Assembly: GCA_038501625.1 (NCBI GenBank) | Contig: JAZAYU010000005.1 | Span: forward strand, 11,123,484-11,187,483 | Direction of reading: 5' to 3' | DNA length: 64,000 nucleotides | Source of the DNA: Corbicula japonica | Taxonomy: Eukaryota; Mollusca; Bivalvia; Venerida; Cyrenidae | Part shown: positions 22,891 through 33,676 of the stretch, one piece after another | Numbering within the stretch: position 1 is the first letter of the stretch | Layout: the number at the start of each line of letters is the position of its first letter | Program-made: the position numbers and the translations under genes | Notes under the pieces: generated by a model | What the model was told of the DNA's origin: nothing | The model's input: only the letters and a program-made list of their open reading frames with translations | Database searches by the model: none

Positions 22891-23686
22891 TCATGCCAGT
22901 GTTATAAAACGGCGTACAACACATGTGCTAATAGGTTTCAATATTCATTTCATTTATTTGTCATTTATTTGTTCCGAAGTTCGTAAAAAAAACCTGAAAA
23001 TTTTGTGTTTATTTAAATTATTAATTTAAATGTATACGTCTATATGTTCATAATGGGTACCAAGATCAGAAGACAAAAACTGAATTTTTACATGCCATAC
23101 AATTTTTATTTAAATTCTTTTTTCATGTTGTTTTTTTTTCATTTCATTGTTTGTGATTTTTTAATTAATCAAAATATAGAATCATATTCTTTTTTATCTT
23201 TTATGTGGGGAGATTGTGTTTTTCAAAATCTGGCTGTTTCTGGTATGTCTATTTCCAGTTTGTATGTTTACTTTTATCATACATTATGTAAAGGATGAAG
23301 TTTAAAATAGAAGAATACGAAAATAATACCAACTTCATTTAGTTCAGCTAATTCGACTTTATTAAATTATATTAAACGCTACCATGGCTACTAAAGTACA
23401 AAAGCATGTTGAGAAAAACTTTCATAAAACAGCAATACGATATGTGGTTAAATGTGACCAACTAATCTTCTTTATTGTTACAGTCTTCTAAAATCAGCTA
23501 TTTAATATTAAAGTGCAAAATTTGTCGGCTAAAAGCATCATTCGGAAACCAGAGAATAGAAGCCGATTTATTTTGAAAATAGCCGTCTAGATTCGAACAA
23601 GCCCGCTTATGTGGATGCTGAAAACATCAACAATTGAGTGCTCCTATGTCAGCGAAACTCTGTCAGTCTTTCCAAATAAACAGATA
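22891..23686. other. AT-rich intergenic stretch
   Basis: An 84-codon open frame at 23044-23298 is T-rich and lacks any family signature. Nothing else seen. Confidence 0.35.
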
Positions 23687-23817
23687 TGGCAAGCGGTTTG
23701 CACAATTAACCCAGTATCTATGGTTATCGACAAATAGCTATAGATATCGGTCCGATAACCATAGCTATTGTCAATAACATAGTTACTGGTGAAAACCATG
23801 GTGCAAACTGCTTGCCA
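23687..23817. mobile_element. Palindromic MITE, 131 bp, possible TA duplication
   Basis: Arms TGGCAAGCGGTTTGCAC and GTGCAAACTGCTTGCCA, with inner arms CTATGGTTATCGACAATAGC-like / GATAACCATAGCTATTGTC, axis about 23747 (CGGTCCG). TA is on both sides (23685-86, 23818-19), as expected of Tc1/mariner-type insertion, though two bases is weak evidence. Confidence 0.75.
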
Positions 23818-23819
23818 TA

Positions 23820-24447
23820 AATGAACACTATTAACAAAATAGATCTGTACAATTTAAACAATCTATAAAAGGCTTATAAAATGAATAATTAAGTTTAATT
23901 TAATATTGTGTAACAAACACAGAGTCAACAAAGTTTCAAAAATCCTATTACTTAAGTCATTTCAGAATTCAGTCATTAGATGCAGTGCAGTGCAATTCAA
24001 ACGAAAGTACTTTAACAAATCCAGCAAGCCGGAGTTACTGCCAACCAGTCACACGCAGTTTCCTCAAATACATTACACAAAACATTATAATTTCGCACAC
24101 TATGATTTAGTTTGAAGCACTAATTTAGACCAGCATATTTTTTTAATTAAAAATGATTTGTTAACACTCGATTCAGTGTAGGCTCACTTAAAGCTCTGCA
24201 TCTAATTACACTACGTATTTCAATCTGAATTATACAAGTGCAATCAAATGCATCAGTGACTGCAGGATGCGATATGAATTTATGGGGTTTAAGTGTATTA
24301 ACGCACATTCGATTAAAGGTTAGTCGGTGTGGGGGTGGTTGGTGCTAAGGCAAGAAAATTACGATGTTAAGTGTATTAAACGAAAACCTTACAATGTATA
24401 ATATAAGAACGTTTTGTCAAACATGGGAATTCTTATCTAGTTGTTAG
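23820..24447. other. AT-rich intergenic stretch
   Basis: A 69-codon frame at 23906-24115 has no recognisable domain. Nothing else identified. Confidence 0.35.
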
Positions 24448-24720
24448 CTAGAGACAATATCGTCTGAAATTCATAGTAGCGCTATATGTGCAGTGTCCCC
24501 GTACATATAGTCAGTACTGTAAGCAGTAAAATAATCCGTCAGCGATGTCATGCAGAGATAATATCTTATATTAGGGCTATCCGATCACCTTTTTTTTGGG
24601 GGGGGGGAGGAGGGTTGTCCCGGTTAGCTCAATTGGTTGCGTTGTTGGCTTTGCAGGGTTAGCGGTGTCGCCGTGACGGTGCGGATTTTGCTCCCAGCTA
24701 GAGGCAATATCATTAGAAAT
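24448..24720 (+). repeat. tRNA-like repeat with shared upstream module
   Basis: A-box TAGCTCAATTGG at 24627 and a degenerate B box (GCGGATTTTGCTCCC) at 24681 lie in a tRNA-like segment 24617-24712. About 125 bases upstream also match the second copy (50190-50400, minus): CCCCGTACATATAGTCAGTA, GATGTCATGCAG and GGGCTATCCGATCA. Thus the tRNA-like part is at the 3' end of the repeat. GCTAGAGACAATATCGT at 24449 repeats as GCTAGAGGCAATATCAT at 24699, suggesting the end of a preceding unit (dimer). G-run at 24598-24608. Confidence 0.7.
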
Positions 24721-25382
24721 TTAAAGTTACGAAATTTTTTTTCAACGCAGGATTTTGTTCTTTGATACAAATTCCATTTTGGAAATCAAAAACAAGTTAT
24801 AAAGCAGCTAGATGAGTCAAACATAATTATAAGATGTGCTATATTTGGAATGGTAAATCCAGGAACTATTGTTGGGCAGAAGCTTGGCATAGTATTGTTA
24901 TTGCCCGTGAAAAGTACCGTCGGGCAGTATCTTCCCATCCGAATCTCGCTGTCTTGAAAACTCATCCAGCAACGTAGTCTGATTCACCATCCTACAGCAG
25001 TACCCTGATCGGGAACAAGACTAACAACAATGGTGATTACACAAAGAAATACTGAGGTCAAGTTCCTGGAAAAAAGTAATAAACTGTTCGTACTAAAAGA
25101 GTGTATAATACAACAAAGTTGAAATGATTATAAGACCGTAATATAATCAACATTGATTATTATAAACAAAAATAACACGAAAACATAATTTAATGGAACA
25201 AAAGTATTTTAGCTGTAACAAATGACAGGTTCTCTAATTTCATTGATTAAAACGAGATGAAAAAGGAAATGCTTACGGTCATCCATTTATATATATTTTC
25301 ATATTTGGTTAACATAGTTTTCTGGTTAAAATAAACAATCATCCTATATCAAAGAAACTTGTAGATAAAAAGAATTATTTTT
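24721..25382. other. AT-rich intergenic stretch
   Basis: Nothing recognised. Confidence 0.3.
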
Positions 25383-25446
25383 GTGCGATTGCAAAAGATT
25401 AAAAGGTAACTTTGAAAGCAACGAAAGCACTACAAATATGAAAATG
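25383..25446 (-). repeat. R1 repeat, 3'-part fragment
   Basis: AAAAGGTAACTTTGAAAGC.. followed by ACTACAAATATGAAAAT: reverse complement of the R1 3' end (ATTTTCATATTTGT .. GCTTTCAAAGTT). Confidence 0.55.
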
Positions 25447-25460
25447 TGGTGTGAATTTTA

Positions 25461-25605
25461 TCAGTATTGTTATCAACTTCGAAGGCCGTTTAGCGTAGCG
25501 CTTAAACCGGGGCTAGGCGGCGCTTACAGTAATTTTTTGCATTTCCGTAACTGCACATGAACACGCTAAATTAAATCGAGCCTGCATTATTTGATATTTG
25601 ACGTA
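25461..25605 (+). repeat. R1 repeat copy with upstream module
   Basis: TCAGTATTGTTATCAACTTC, GAAGGCCGTTTAGC, then AACCGGGGCTAGGCGGCG, TTGCATTTCCGTAACTGCAC and TAAATCGAGCCTGCATTATT. Confidence 0.75.
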
Positions 25606-26239
25606 TTAGATGGCATTAGATGGCATTAAAAGTGCATTTTTCATGTATTAAAGTTATTCTTGATAATAATCATTAATCTGTTTCACAGCGTTTGTTGTCA
25701 ATTTTTGAATATAAATGTTATATTCTACATTTGCTGTACAGAAAGCAATCAGAATGGTATATTTAGTTTTCTGGTATTCGTATTTCGGTTTAAGGCATTT
25801 ACCGAAATTCAACATTGAGTCTGAGGATGGTCCGTCGTCTATATACCGTCTAAAATGCAACTGAATATGATTTATTTGTTTACAAACTATAAAACTATAA
25901 GCACACTGTTCTGTTTAATGACGAGGGATATTTATTTCGCTGCATTAATGTACTACTGGGTATATTTTGATACCGATGTTGCAATCTCCCATTACCTACA
26001 ATTTTAATAAGGTTCGCATGAAAGCGTCAGATATCTTTAAATATCTTCTGTTATAGTTTAACCGAGAATTACGATGAATAGATATAGACAATACAATAGA
26101 AATTCCATTCATGAAAATTTGCCTTAACACGCAATTACACCATCCTCAAAACTTAAGATAAATTTTGAAGACCCAAAGAGAAGCTTTCGTGAAAACATAT
26201 GAAGCATATGCATTAATATTTTATGATTTAAACATGAAG

Positions 26240-26635
26240 ATCAACCTTATTGATTTTGAGCTTTCTAGATTTAAGGTCAATGTCACACTGACCTTTGAGA
26301 TCAGTACGCCATAGGGCATAGACCACATATACCTTCAACTTAAAAAGCCTTGTTCGAATTTTTATAAGCTAATTATTATAACCATGGTCCTCAACTTTGG
26401 TAGGGATGTTTGTCATTAAATATATATGCCCCTTTTGATCATGAGGTCAAATGGTCAAAGTTAAAGGTTCACGACACTAAACACTAAAACATTGTCTGAC
26501 CAATGTTGACCTACGATCCTCAGCTTTGGTAGGGAGTTGATAACGCGTCACCACATGCAGCTGACCTTATTGATATTTAGGTCAGTAGGTCAAGATCACA
26601 GTGATCTTCAGTTTACAATAACTCTTGGTGTAAAA
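26240..26635 (+). repeat. Decayed tandem repeat with AGGTCA motifs
   Basis: About three units: CCTCAACTTTGGTAGGGA (26390) and CCTCAGCTTTGGTAGGGA (26519), each near TGAGGTCAAATGGTCAAAG or TTTAGGTCAGTAGGTCAAGA. Resembles in style, not in detail, the array at 12.4-15.4 kb. Confidence 0.6.
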
Positions 26636-26879
26636 TCCTTGAGTGATCAATAACTGTAAACTATTATGCAGTTGTCGTTTGGGGTGGGAAGGGACATACA
26701 TGTTTTACAAATATTTTTTGTTCCTAGGTTTTGTGTGAAGGAACGTTTGATTGAACATGTACGAAATGACATCATTATTTATTTGTACACCCGAAGTTCT
26801 ATTTGATTACTTAGTAAAGTTACATTTCTCCAAAGTTCATATCTTCACGGTCGCCACTAATAAATGTAAATTATTAGGC

Positions 26880-27128
26880 CTCTCCACACAACAAATGTGA
26901 AGTTGGTGCACCCTAGAACCTAGATTTAACCCTCAGTGGCAATTTGCTTTGACACTGACCGTTCCAAGGCGGTAACCCCTCGGTTTTCTCATTTTTGTTA
27001 ATTGTTTGTGGTGTCTTTTTTGAAAGTGATCATTTTATTAACTATGCTCTCTCTTCTTCTTCTTGACTGTGGTGCGGCCTTTTTTCTGAATGTGGCAATT
27101 ACTGATATGCATATCACTACCTTTTCCG
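26880..27128 (+). repeat. R2 retroelement 3'-tail fragment
   Basis: GTTGGTGCACCCTAGAACCT, CAGTGGCAATTTGCTTTGAC, AAGGCGGTAACCCCTCGG, TTGTTAATTGTTTGTGGTGT, GATCATTTTATTAACTATGC and TGATATGCATATCA in R2 order. Confidence 0.85.
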
Positions 27129-27133
27129 AGATC

Positions 27134-27200
27134 TCTGAGCACTAACTGAGCTGGTCGGGAAAACCCCACAAAAGGTCGCGCGGATAATCCTGTTAACAGA
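27134..27200 (-). repeat. Fragment of the tRNA-like repeat
   Basis: AACTGAGCTGGTCGGGAAAA then CCCCACAAAAGGTCGCGCGG matches AACTGAGCTAGCCGGGACAA then CCCC at 50257-50280, same strand. Confidence 0.55.
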
Positions 27201-27367
27201 CATTTTCCACAGAGAGACTTTTCTCGGCTTTCAGTTACAATTACACATGTTCCATATTCTGCAACTCTTATTAAGTAAAACTATGTACTTCAGTCACTTG
27301 AAATGCTAAGATTTGTTGTTTCTCTATTTATAAACAAGTTATAGATATTCCTTTTGGGACCTTTAGG

Positions 27368-27940
27368 TCCATCTACAATTGATCATTATGCTTACCTTTT
27401 TGGTTGCACGACGGCGGCAGGGGTTTAAGAGTTTAAGAAGGTTTATGTGGTAATCTTTTCTTAAAAGCACATAGGAGCTCGATTTGTTTCTTTTATCCCT
27501 GTCATCGTGTTCTTGCTGATTTTACTCCATGAGCTCTAGTCTCGGTAAGATCGTTGAGTACCCAACCTTTGGTTTTGCAATGCTATTAGACTCTTATGTT
27601 TTATATGTTTGTGTGCTTTTGCATGCAACATTGTTGAGCCGATGGGTGGGTTGGAGTTATTTCACCGAGACAACTTGTACTTGTTTTGTGATATTAGAAC
27701 CTGTTCGGGCAAGTGTGAGGTTGGTGCACCTGGTTAAAACCACCAGTGGCAATTTGATTTGCCAGTGCGTTCACAGGCGGTAATCGCTCGGGTTCTCATT
27801 TTTGTTAATTGTTTGTTGTGTCTTTTTTGAAACTGGTCATTTTATTAACCATGCTCTTCCCCTCTCCCTTCTTCTTGACTGTGTGTGGAGGCTGTTTTTC
27901 TGAATGTGGCAATTCCTGATATGCATATTTCACCTTTTTA
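27368..27940 (+). repeat. R2 copy including the last codons of the RT frame
   Basis: Begins inside the reverse transcriptase end (TGATCATTATGCTTACC, TTTGGTTGCACGACGG, GGCAGGGGTTTAAG) and continues through the entire tail to TGATATGCATATTTCACC. 573 bp, one of the longest truncated copies. The stem around CAGTGGCAA is altered on the right side (TTGCCAGTG). Confidence 0.85.
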
Positions 27941-28387
27941 TATCTTTCTATCGAAAATCAAGATGACATGATTTTAGCCTTAAACAACACCCCCGAGGTT
28001 TCTTGACGATGTGTTTAATAAGATAATAACCATTTTAATCTTGCGTAACAAAATACATTCCTGTGAACTCTAGAGTTATAAAGCAAACAATTCAGAAAAG
28101 CTTTCGTGAAATCAAATGAAAAGCAAGCAACTTCTTTTGATATTTTTGATATATATCTCCTTTTTAAGAACGGTTTCGTATCTCCTATTTTAAGAAATGA
28201 TTTTAATTCCAGTATTACGAATTTTCAAGTTTAGCAGGCAACACTGTGTAGTTATATTCCACAGCTTCTTAGAGCTTGAAACACGGTTTAAGATTTCAAT
28301 GAACTAATCTTTGCATTACAGAAAAAAATAAAACAGGTGAAACTATACAACAAGATAAGAAAACATTTTGCAAGGTCATTGTGTACC
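27941..28387. other. AT-rich intergenic stretch
   Basis: Nothing recognised. Confidence 0.3.
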
Positions 28388-28750
28388 GACCTATTTGCTA
28401 GACAATGCTATAAGCTTCGATTGTTTTATTTTTTCATGCAACATTGTCGAGTTGATGGGTCGGTTGAAGCGAATTCACCAAGACAGCATGTACATGTTTG
28501 TTCATATGAATACTGTTCTGGCAAATGTTAGGTTGGTGCACCCTAGAACCTGATTTCCTTAGTGGGAAATTATTTTGCCACTGACCGCTTCAATGCAGTT
28601 TAAAACCCCAGGTTCTCTTTTTCGTATAATATTTGTTATGTCTTATTTGATTTAGATCATTTACATGAACAAATGCTTTCTTTACCTCTTAACGTTTTGG
28701 CGGTTTGAGTGGCTGTTTTGTCTTGTTGTCGCTATTCCTACTTAGTTCAC
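28388..28750 (+). repeat. R2 retroelement 3'-tail, diverged copy
   Basis: CAATGCTATAAGCTTC, CATGCAACATTGTCGAGTTG, TTCACCAAGACAGCATGTAC, GTTGGTGCACCCTAGAACCT, TTTTGCCACTGACCG. Both short frames overlapping it are artefacts. Confidence 0.75.
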
Positions 28751-29744
28751 TTGTTTTATATTAAATAATCATTACATTTATGAGAGTTTTATCTTTTGGA
28801 ATAGCAACAGCAAGATAAAATTGACGCTTACGGGTTTAGTGATCATTTCTAGCAAAATCGACGTAACGTCATTCACTAAGGTCGAAAACTTTCGAAGTTT
28901 TTATGTACGGTCTGTAGACAGTATAAACTTAAATAAGAAAAAAACAACGAAACACTGGTAATGACACAATATCATTTATGTAAAAATATGCCTAGATCAT
29001 TTTATTTGCACAATAAATATAATCACAATATTTACAGGTAATCACAGCTTAAAATCACCAAATCACCCTATGCAAAAATACAAAGATTTACGCATTAGTT
29101 TACTTGATTTTGATATTTTCAAGACATTGAATAATTCATTGTTTGGATGAATCAAAGTTTCTACTGTTTACTTGTGTAGAATTAAGTTGTCAGAAATGGT
29201 CCGAACAAACGTTCATTGATCTTGGGCCCAATTCACAACAGAAATGGCATTACAAGCAGAACAGAACAAATGAACACGAAACGGTGTTGTTTGTGTTATT
29301 GTTGCTCAGTACATAACGGTCTCTTTCATTAATATGTGTGCGTGAGCATGCGTGCTCGTCCATGCACTTCCTTTTTCAAAGACCTTGTCAAGTAATCTGG
29401 TAAAAGACTAGGACACCTTTAAGAAGCCCGATTATTGAAGTTTGAAATGGATTAATTACAATGGATGGTGTTTTGTGCAATAAATTAAATGCGCCTTCGT
29501 TCCTATTTGTCCTTATTGTATGCTATATTTTCCTATAATTGAGGTGGTGTATATAATAATTTTTATTGTGACAAATATTCTCATTTGTCATTTCAGATGA
29601 TGATCAAATTTGAATGAGTGTATTCTTGGCAAGGCTCTAACTCTTCAGAATTCTTCGAATTTTAACAATGAACATAGGATTTCTAACCACCGCGTATCCA
29701 AAACTTCTCCATTAGTTTTTTTAAATGAGTCTTTTTGTCGAGCA
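28751..29744. other. AT-rich intergenic stretch
   Basis: No gene or repeat seen. If the hormone gene has exons 3' of 29958 they are not apparent here. Confidence 0.3.
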
Positions 29745-29968
29745 TAAACAGACTGTTTGAACATTGTCGAGTTGAAGGGAAGGTTGGAACTAATTAACCA
29801 AGACAACTTGAAATTGATTGTTCATATAAGAACCTGCTGTGGCAAGTGTTAGGTTGCTGCACCCTAGAACTTTGTTGCAAATTGTTTTCCACTGACCGTT
29901 CCAATGCGGTTACCCGTCGGATTCTCGTTTTCGTTGAACTTAGTTGTTTGCGGTGTCTTAATTGAAAT
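29745..29968 (+). repeat. R2 retroelement 3'-tail fragment next to hormone exon
   Basis: ACATTGTCGAGTTGAAGGG, CCAAGACAACTTG, AAGAACCTGCTGTGGCAAGT, CTGCACCCTAGAACTT, CCACTGACCGTTCCAATGCG, TTGTTTGCGGTGTCTTAATT. Its right end overlaps the last three codons and stop of the minus-strand hormone frame. Confidence 0.8.
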
Positions 29969-30438
29969 CTTTTGTACCGTTTTGATTGTTCCATTTAACG
30001 TCATTATCTGAACTTCGTTTTCCGTTGTTCCAAATTACTTGTTCGCCCTCTCTTATAATCTCTGGGGTCTCTGAACACGGGCGACACTGGCATCTTATTG
30101 GCAGTTTTACTGGTACAAGGGTCTCAAACATAGCACCATTCGAACCCTCCGAAGTGCAGTTAATTTTAACAAACCTTTCCCGGTATTCGGCCACATTACA
30201 GCACTGGCAATAACGTTCCATTTGCCCAGGATTTTGAATCGACGGACGGGAATAAGACATGCACGTGCCCATGCATCCTAAAGCTCCAACCGTTCTGTCC
30301 GTGCATCTGTCATGTCGTATCGTAAGCATAATAAACGTTCTCCTACATGAATCACCAACAGCTATTTTTGCACACCAAACAAGGATCACTATTGAAAAAT
30401 AAATCGCATCACCTAGATATCCACCTCCTAGCGATTTC
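29958..30438 (-). CDS. Bursicon-like cystine-knot secreted hormone, exon
   Basis: Minus-strand frame of 159 codons from an acceptor (TATTTTGCAG, AG at 30440-30439) to TAA at 29958-29960. A hydrophobic run (YFSIVILVWCAKIAVG, residues 13-28) looks like the core of a signal peptide whose Met is in an upstream exon; no in-frame ATG precedes it before a stop. Then come 11 cysteines spaced C-x13-C-x9-C-x3-C-x17-C-x-CC-x13-C-x21-C-x-C-x2-C, with GCMGTCMSY, QMERYCQCC and CQCRPC. This spacing and the QMERxCxCC block match the CTCK domain of bursicon alpha, the heterodimeric hormone acting on the LGR2 receptor. One N-glycosylation sequon (NCT) lies before cysteine 8. Start and upstream exon not found. 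The C-terminal 48 residues are polar and end inside an R2 repeat, so the true 3' end may differ. Another DAN/GPB5-type knot is possible but fits less well. Confidence 0.75.
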
Positions 30439-30501
30439 CTGCAAAATATAAGAAAGAATTCATGATGATATATTGTTCATGAACATGCTCAAACAAACAG
30501 A
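30439..30501 (-). other. Upstream intron side of the hormone exon
   Basis: Reading minus, TTCTTTCTTATATTTTGCAG is a good polypyrimidine tract and acceptor. An in-frame stop lies upstream with no Met between, so the start codon must be in an earlier exon (higher coordinates). Confidence 0.5.
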
Positions 30502-30618
30502 GCATTGAAGGTTCCTTGTTCACCGTCATATACATTTCATCGTTTGGGATATATCTTACTCTGATAACTTTTATAAATATTGAGTTGCGCTCAACCCAGG
30601 TCTAGGCGGCGTGGCTGT
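30502..30618 (+). repeat. R1 repeat fragment
   Basis: AGCATTGAAGGTTCC, ATCGTTTGGGATAT, GAGTTGCGCTCAACCCAGG, TCTAGGCGGCGTGG; truncated right after the core, where an R2 fragment begins. Confidence 0.75.
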
Positions 30619-30745
30619 AAAAATTCACCAAGGCAACATGTGATTGTGTGCTTATATGAGAAGACCTGATTTTACCCCCAGAGAAAAAATCGTTTGCCTC
30701 TGACAGTTATATGCTGTTAATCTACTAAATTCTCGTTAGTGAAAT
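30619..30745 (+). repeat. R2 fragment with internal deletion
   Basis: AATTCACCAAGGCAACATGT, TATGAGAA, then directly GACCTGATTTTACCCCCAG, TTTGCCTCTGACAGTTATAT, AAATTCTCGTTAGTG. The block carrying GGTTGGTGCACC is gone. Confidence 0.65.
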
Positions 30746-31442
30746 GTTTTCTTCTCTTCCTAAACCTCAACATGAGAATATTCACTTGTTTATTTGTGAT
30801 TGTCAAAATTTGATTTAACTGCGGACTATGAATTACAAATGTATAAAGTAATTTTGTTTTTATCTGCGAGTAAATATTTAATGGCAAATCAGTTTTGTTA
30901 CCAGTACATTGTTCGCCGATATATTCTGAAATAGCTATATCAATAAAAATAAAAGCATATCTCTGATTAGATAAGCTTATTACGTTGATTGCATTTTAAA
31001 AATACCAAACATTGGCATTCATAATTTTCATGAGAAACCTATCTTTGTAATATGAAAACGATGAACATTAATAAATGACTTCTTTAGACAAAGCCATAAA
31101 ATGTTACCAATTAATACGGTCAAACATGAGCTCTGGAGAATATATTGACTTTGTTATTTATCTCAGCAATTCCTCTTCGATAAATATTATAACGCTATGA
31201 CGCATTATAAACTCTCTGCTTTGCCAGTGCAAAGAAGTTACAGATAAAATTAGAAAGTTCATTAGCAATAAGATATACTTGTTAAAAAAATCGGTCAGGG
31301 TAGGTAGTTTATCAGCAATAAGATATATTTGTAAGAATCGCGCCTTCTCTAATACGAAGTGTAAAACTAGTTTGTAAAAACTACTAATATTCATTTGTTT
31401 AAATCAGTCTAGAGTTTCCTTTGGATAAATACAATATATGAA
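30746..31442. other. AT-rich intergenic stretch
   Basis: Contains a 50-bp tandem duplication, AGCAATAAGATATACTTGT (31264) and AGCAATAAGATATATTTGT (31313). Otherwise nothing. Confidence 0.4.
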
Positions 31443-31565
31443 TAGATGAAAAGGGAACTTTGAAAGCCATCGAACACTACAAATACGAAAATATTGCCTG
31501 TTCGGTTTGTTATTTATCGTATTCACCGACCTTTAAATGACAAAGCTGATAACAGCACTGATCGA
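31443..31565 (-). repeat. R1 repeat fragments
   Basis: ATGAAAAGGGAACTTTGAAA, GCCATCGAACACTACAAAT at 31446-31488 is the reverse complement of the R1 3' part; ACCGACCTTTAAATGACAAA, GCTGATAACAGCACTGA at 31533-31560 corresponds to its upstream module. Confidence 0.65.
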
Positions 31566-32204
31566 TTGTACGGAAAGACATTTTACAGCCGAAAGATTTA
31601 TGTCACTTCGAAAGCGCATACAGGTAACTACTCGTTATATATTTTTTGATAATAAATTGTTCTTCAAACGTAAAATGACAAATTTTGACCACATATGATA
31701 ATCATTATCATGCATAAGTTTGAGGTAAAGATGGAAAACAATATTCTTATCGAGGGTGAACTGTTTTTGTTTTGCTCTACAGAGATTCCACCATAATAGT
31801 TCAGCCCAGATGACAGATTTTTCCATATTTAAATTAACCGAATATTTCATTCCTTTTTGAATACCATTCATTGTTCATAACATTTGTGTAAATGCATATT
31901 ATCTAAATTTTCATTACATAAGCTAAAATACTAACGTTAACAAACATAATTTTCTAAACTACATTACTAGCTTAACAATTATTGAAAGATACTTGTTTTC
32001 TTTCCCCAAAATCAAGCAAAAGCACTAATCCAGCATGCAAAGTTGGAAAATCTGCTTTTCAAACCAATTTCCAAACCAAATTATGTTAATGACGTGCATG
32101 CCTTTTTTTAATATAGTTCTGATTTGAAAATACAATTTTGTTATCCTTTACATAAGGTGTAAATTGTTAGAGGCAGTTACACGCATTTATATAAAGCAAT
32201 GATA
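31566..32204. other. AT-rich intergenic stretch
   Basis: Nothing recognised; short frames only. Confidence 0.3.
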
Positions 32205-32290
32205 GGCTTAAATACACATAGCCTGCAGTATTTTCATATTTCTCTTGATTGATTGCTTTTCAAGTTTACTTTCATCTATTTTATATTATA
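32205..32290 (+). repeat. R1 repeat, 3'-part fragment
   Basis: TAGCCTGCAGTATTTTCATA, TTTCTCTTGATTGATTGC, TTTCAAGTTTACTTTCATCT follows the R1 3' end. Confidence 0.5.
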
Positions 32291-32454
32291 ATGGTTGTCG
32301 GCACGCAAAAGTCTAAACATGTTAAATAATTTTTTATTTTGCTAACCTAAGCTACTTCCAGAATTGAAATAAACATATTGGAAAAAAGTATGCTTAGTAA
32401 TCATTTCCTCCCCCATCGGCCATTTAAAAGGAAAGGAAGAAATCTCTGCTGAAG

Positions 32455-32561
32455 AATATAAAACTTAGATTTGAAACCAGTTTCAAATCTCAAGTTGCCA
32501 TTTCAGCTAATTAGGTCCTTGAGATATGAGACTGGTTTCCATTCTCAGTTATATGATCTTA
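32455..32561. repeat. R3 palindrome family, diverged copy
   Basis: TATAAAACTTAGATTTGAAA, CCAGTTTCAAATCTCAAGT, GCCATTTCAGCTAATTAGG, GAGACTGGTTTCCATTCTCA. The central stem is partly lost. Confidence 0.7.
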
Positions 32562-33000
32562 GGCCCTCATACCGTGATCAAATGCAAGTAAAAAGACACC
32601 AGCTGGATCAAAACGGTCAGTAACACAATATTTAGATATAAAAGTTTAAACATAGTTCTAAGACTCACCAGTCTATTTGAGTGCGATTAGATACAAGAAC
32701 AAAACATTTCAAATATTATAAATAAAAGGTCTCCTACTTTATCTGAATCAGATACAACTCAGAACATGTCTTAGTCCAGAGGTAAGCCGTTTAAAAATCT
32801 AGTTTAACTTTTATACAGATTAATATAAACGTCTTTAATCCAATTTCGAAGATTGCTGTTTAAAAAAAAATATAAATTGCTCCTTTCCTATTTATACAAG
32901 AGACCCTGGATTTTTATCTCGAAAGTAAGCCGGCGGGTAAATACATATATTATTTAAATCGTCCACCGCATACACTAAGCTTCAGTTACAAACAAACCAA

Positions 33001-33112
33001 GTCATTTGTGGTATGAAGGATTTATATTCACATATCCCCTTTGAAAATTCTAATCTGTACAGTTCCGCAAATTGTTTCCTTTTTAAGGGCAAAAAAGTCT
33101 CTTTATCGGAAT
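33001..33112 (+). repeat. R1 repeat, 5'-part fragment
   Basis: ATGAAGGATTTATATTCACA, TATCCCCTTTGAAAATTCTA, ACAGTTCCGCAAATTGTTTC corresponds to 22512-22585 of the long R1 copy. Confidence 0.65.
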
Positions 33113-33195
33113 TAATTCTGGTTTTGTATTATCAAAAATGTCGATAAAAAGTGTTAATCTTACCCGCGCTACGAATTACTTTTAAATTATATCCG

Positions 33196-33268
33196 AGTAT
33201 GTCTGGTGGTTCCTCTTTGGTCTCTGGCTTAAGATGTCACGTGTTCGATCCCGCCCAGGGTTTTCAAT
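33196..33268 (+). repeat. tRNA-derived SINE head
   Basis: GTCTGGTGGTTCCTCTTTGG (weak A box) and CACGTGTTCGATCCCGCCC (strong B box). No matching acceptor stem. Confidence 0.5.
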
Positions 33269-33540
33269 AGCAAGTATTTCTGGACCCGAATTCACGATAG
33301 AACATCTTATTTAAAATTTACATATATACTACATTAAGTCCCCTTGCCTTCATTCCTTTATACAATTATTTATCACTACAGAATTGTTTTCTGGATTTAA
33401 ACAAGTTTTTTTATATTCATCATGTTGTTGTTTTTAAATTGTTAATTTCTTTACCGATAAGGACATGATACACATTTGAAACTAAAAACAAGCTATGAAG
33501 AGATTAATTAAAACATTGAATTATAAGGCTTCATGGGCTG

Positions 33541-33676
33541 AAGGTTATAAAGCTGAGATTGGAAACCAGTCTCAAATCTCAAGCATCTGATTGGCTGAAA
33601 TGGCGACCAGTCGCCATTTCAGCCAATCAGATGCTTGAGATTTGAGACTGGTTTCCATGCTCAGTTTTATAACCTT
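33541..33676. repeat. R3 palindrome family, intact 136-bp copy
   Basis: Starts AAGGTTATAAAGCTGAGATT and ends in its inverse TTTTATAACCTT; arms of about 66 bases with very few mismatches; axis GGCGACCAGTCGCC at about 33608. Includes ACCAGTCTCAAATCTCAAGC and CATCTGATTGGCTGAAATGG. No coding capacity. Confidence 0.9.

Noticed and set aside
17473..33268. Working tRNA genes at 17.5, 18.2 and 33.2 kb
   Set aside because: A and B boxes are present but the acceptor stems do not pair, so these are SINE heads or pseudogenes.
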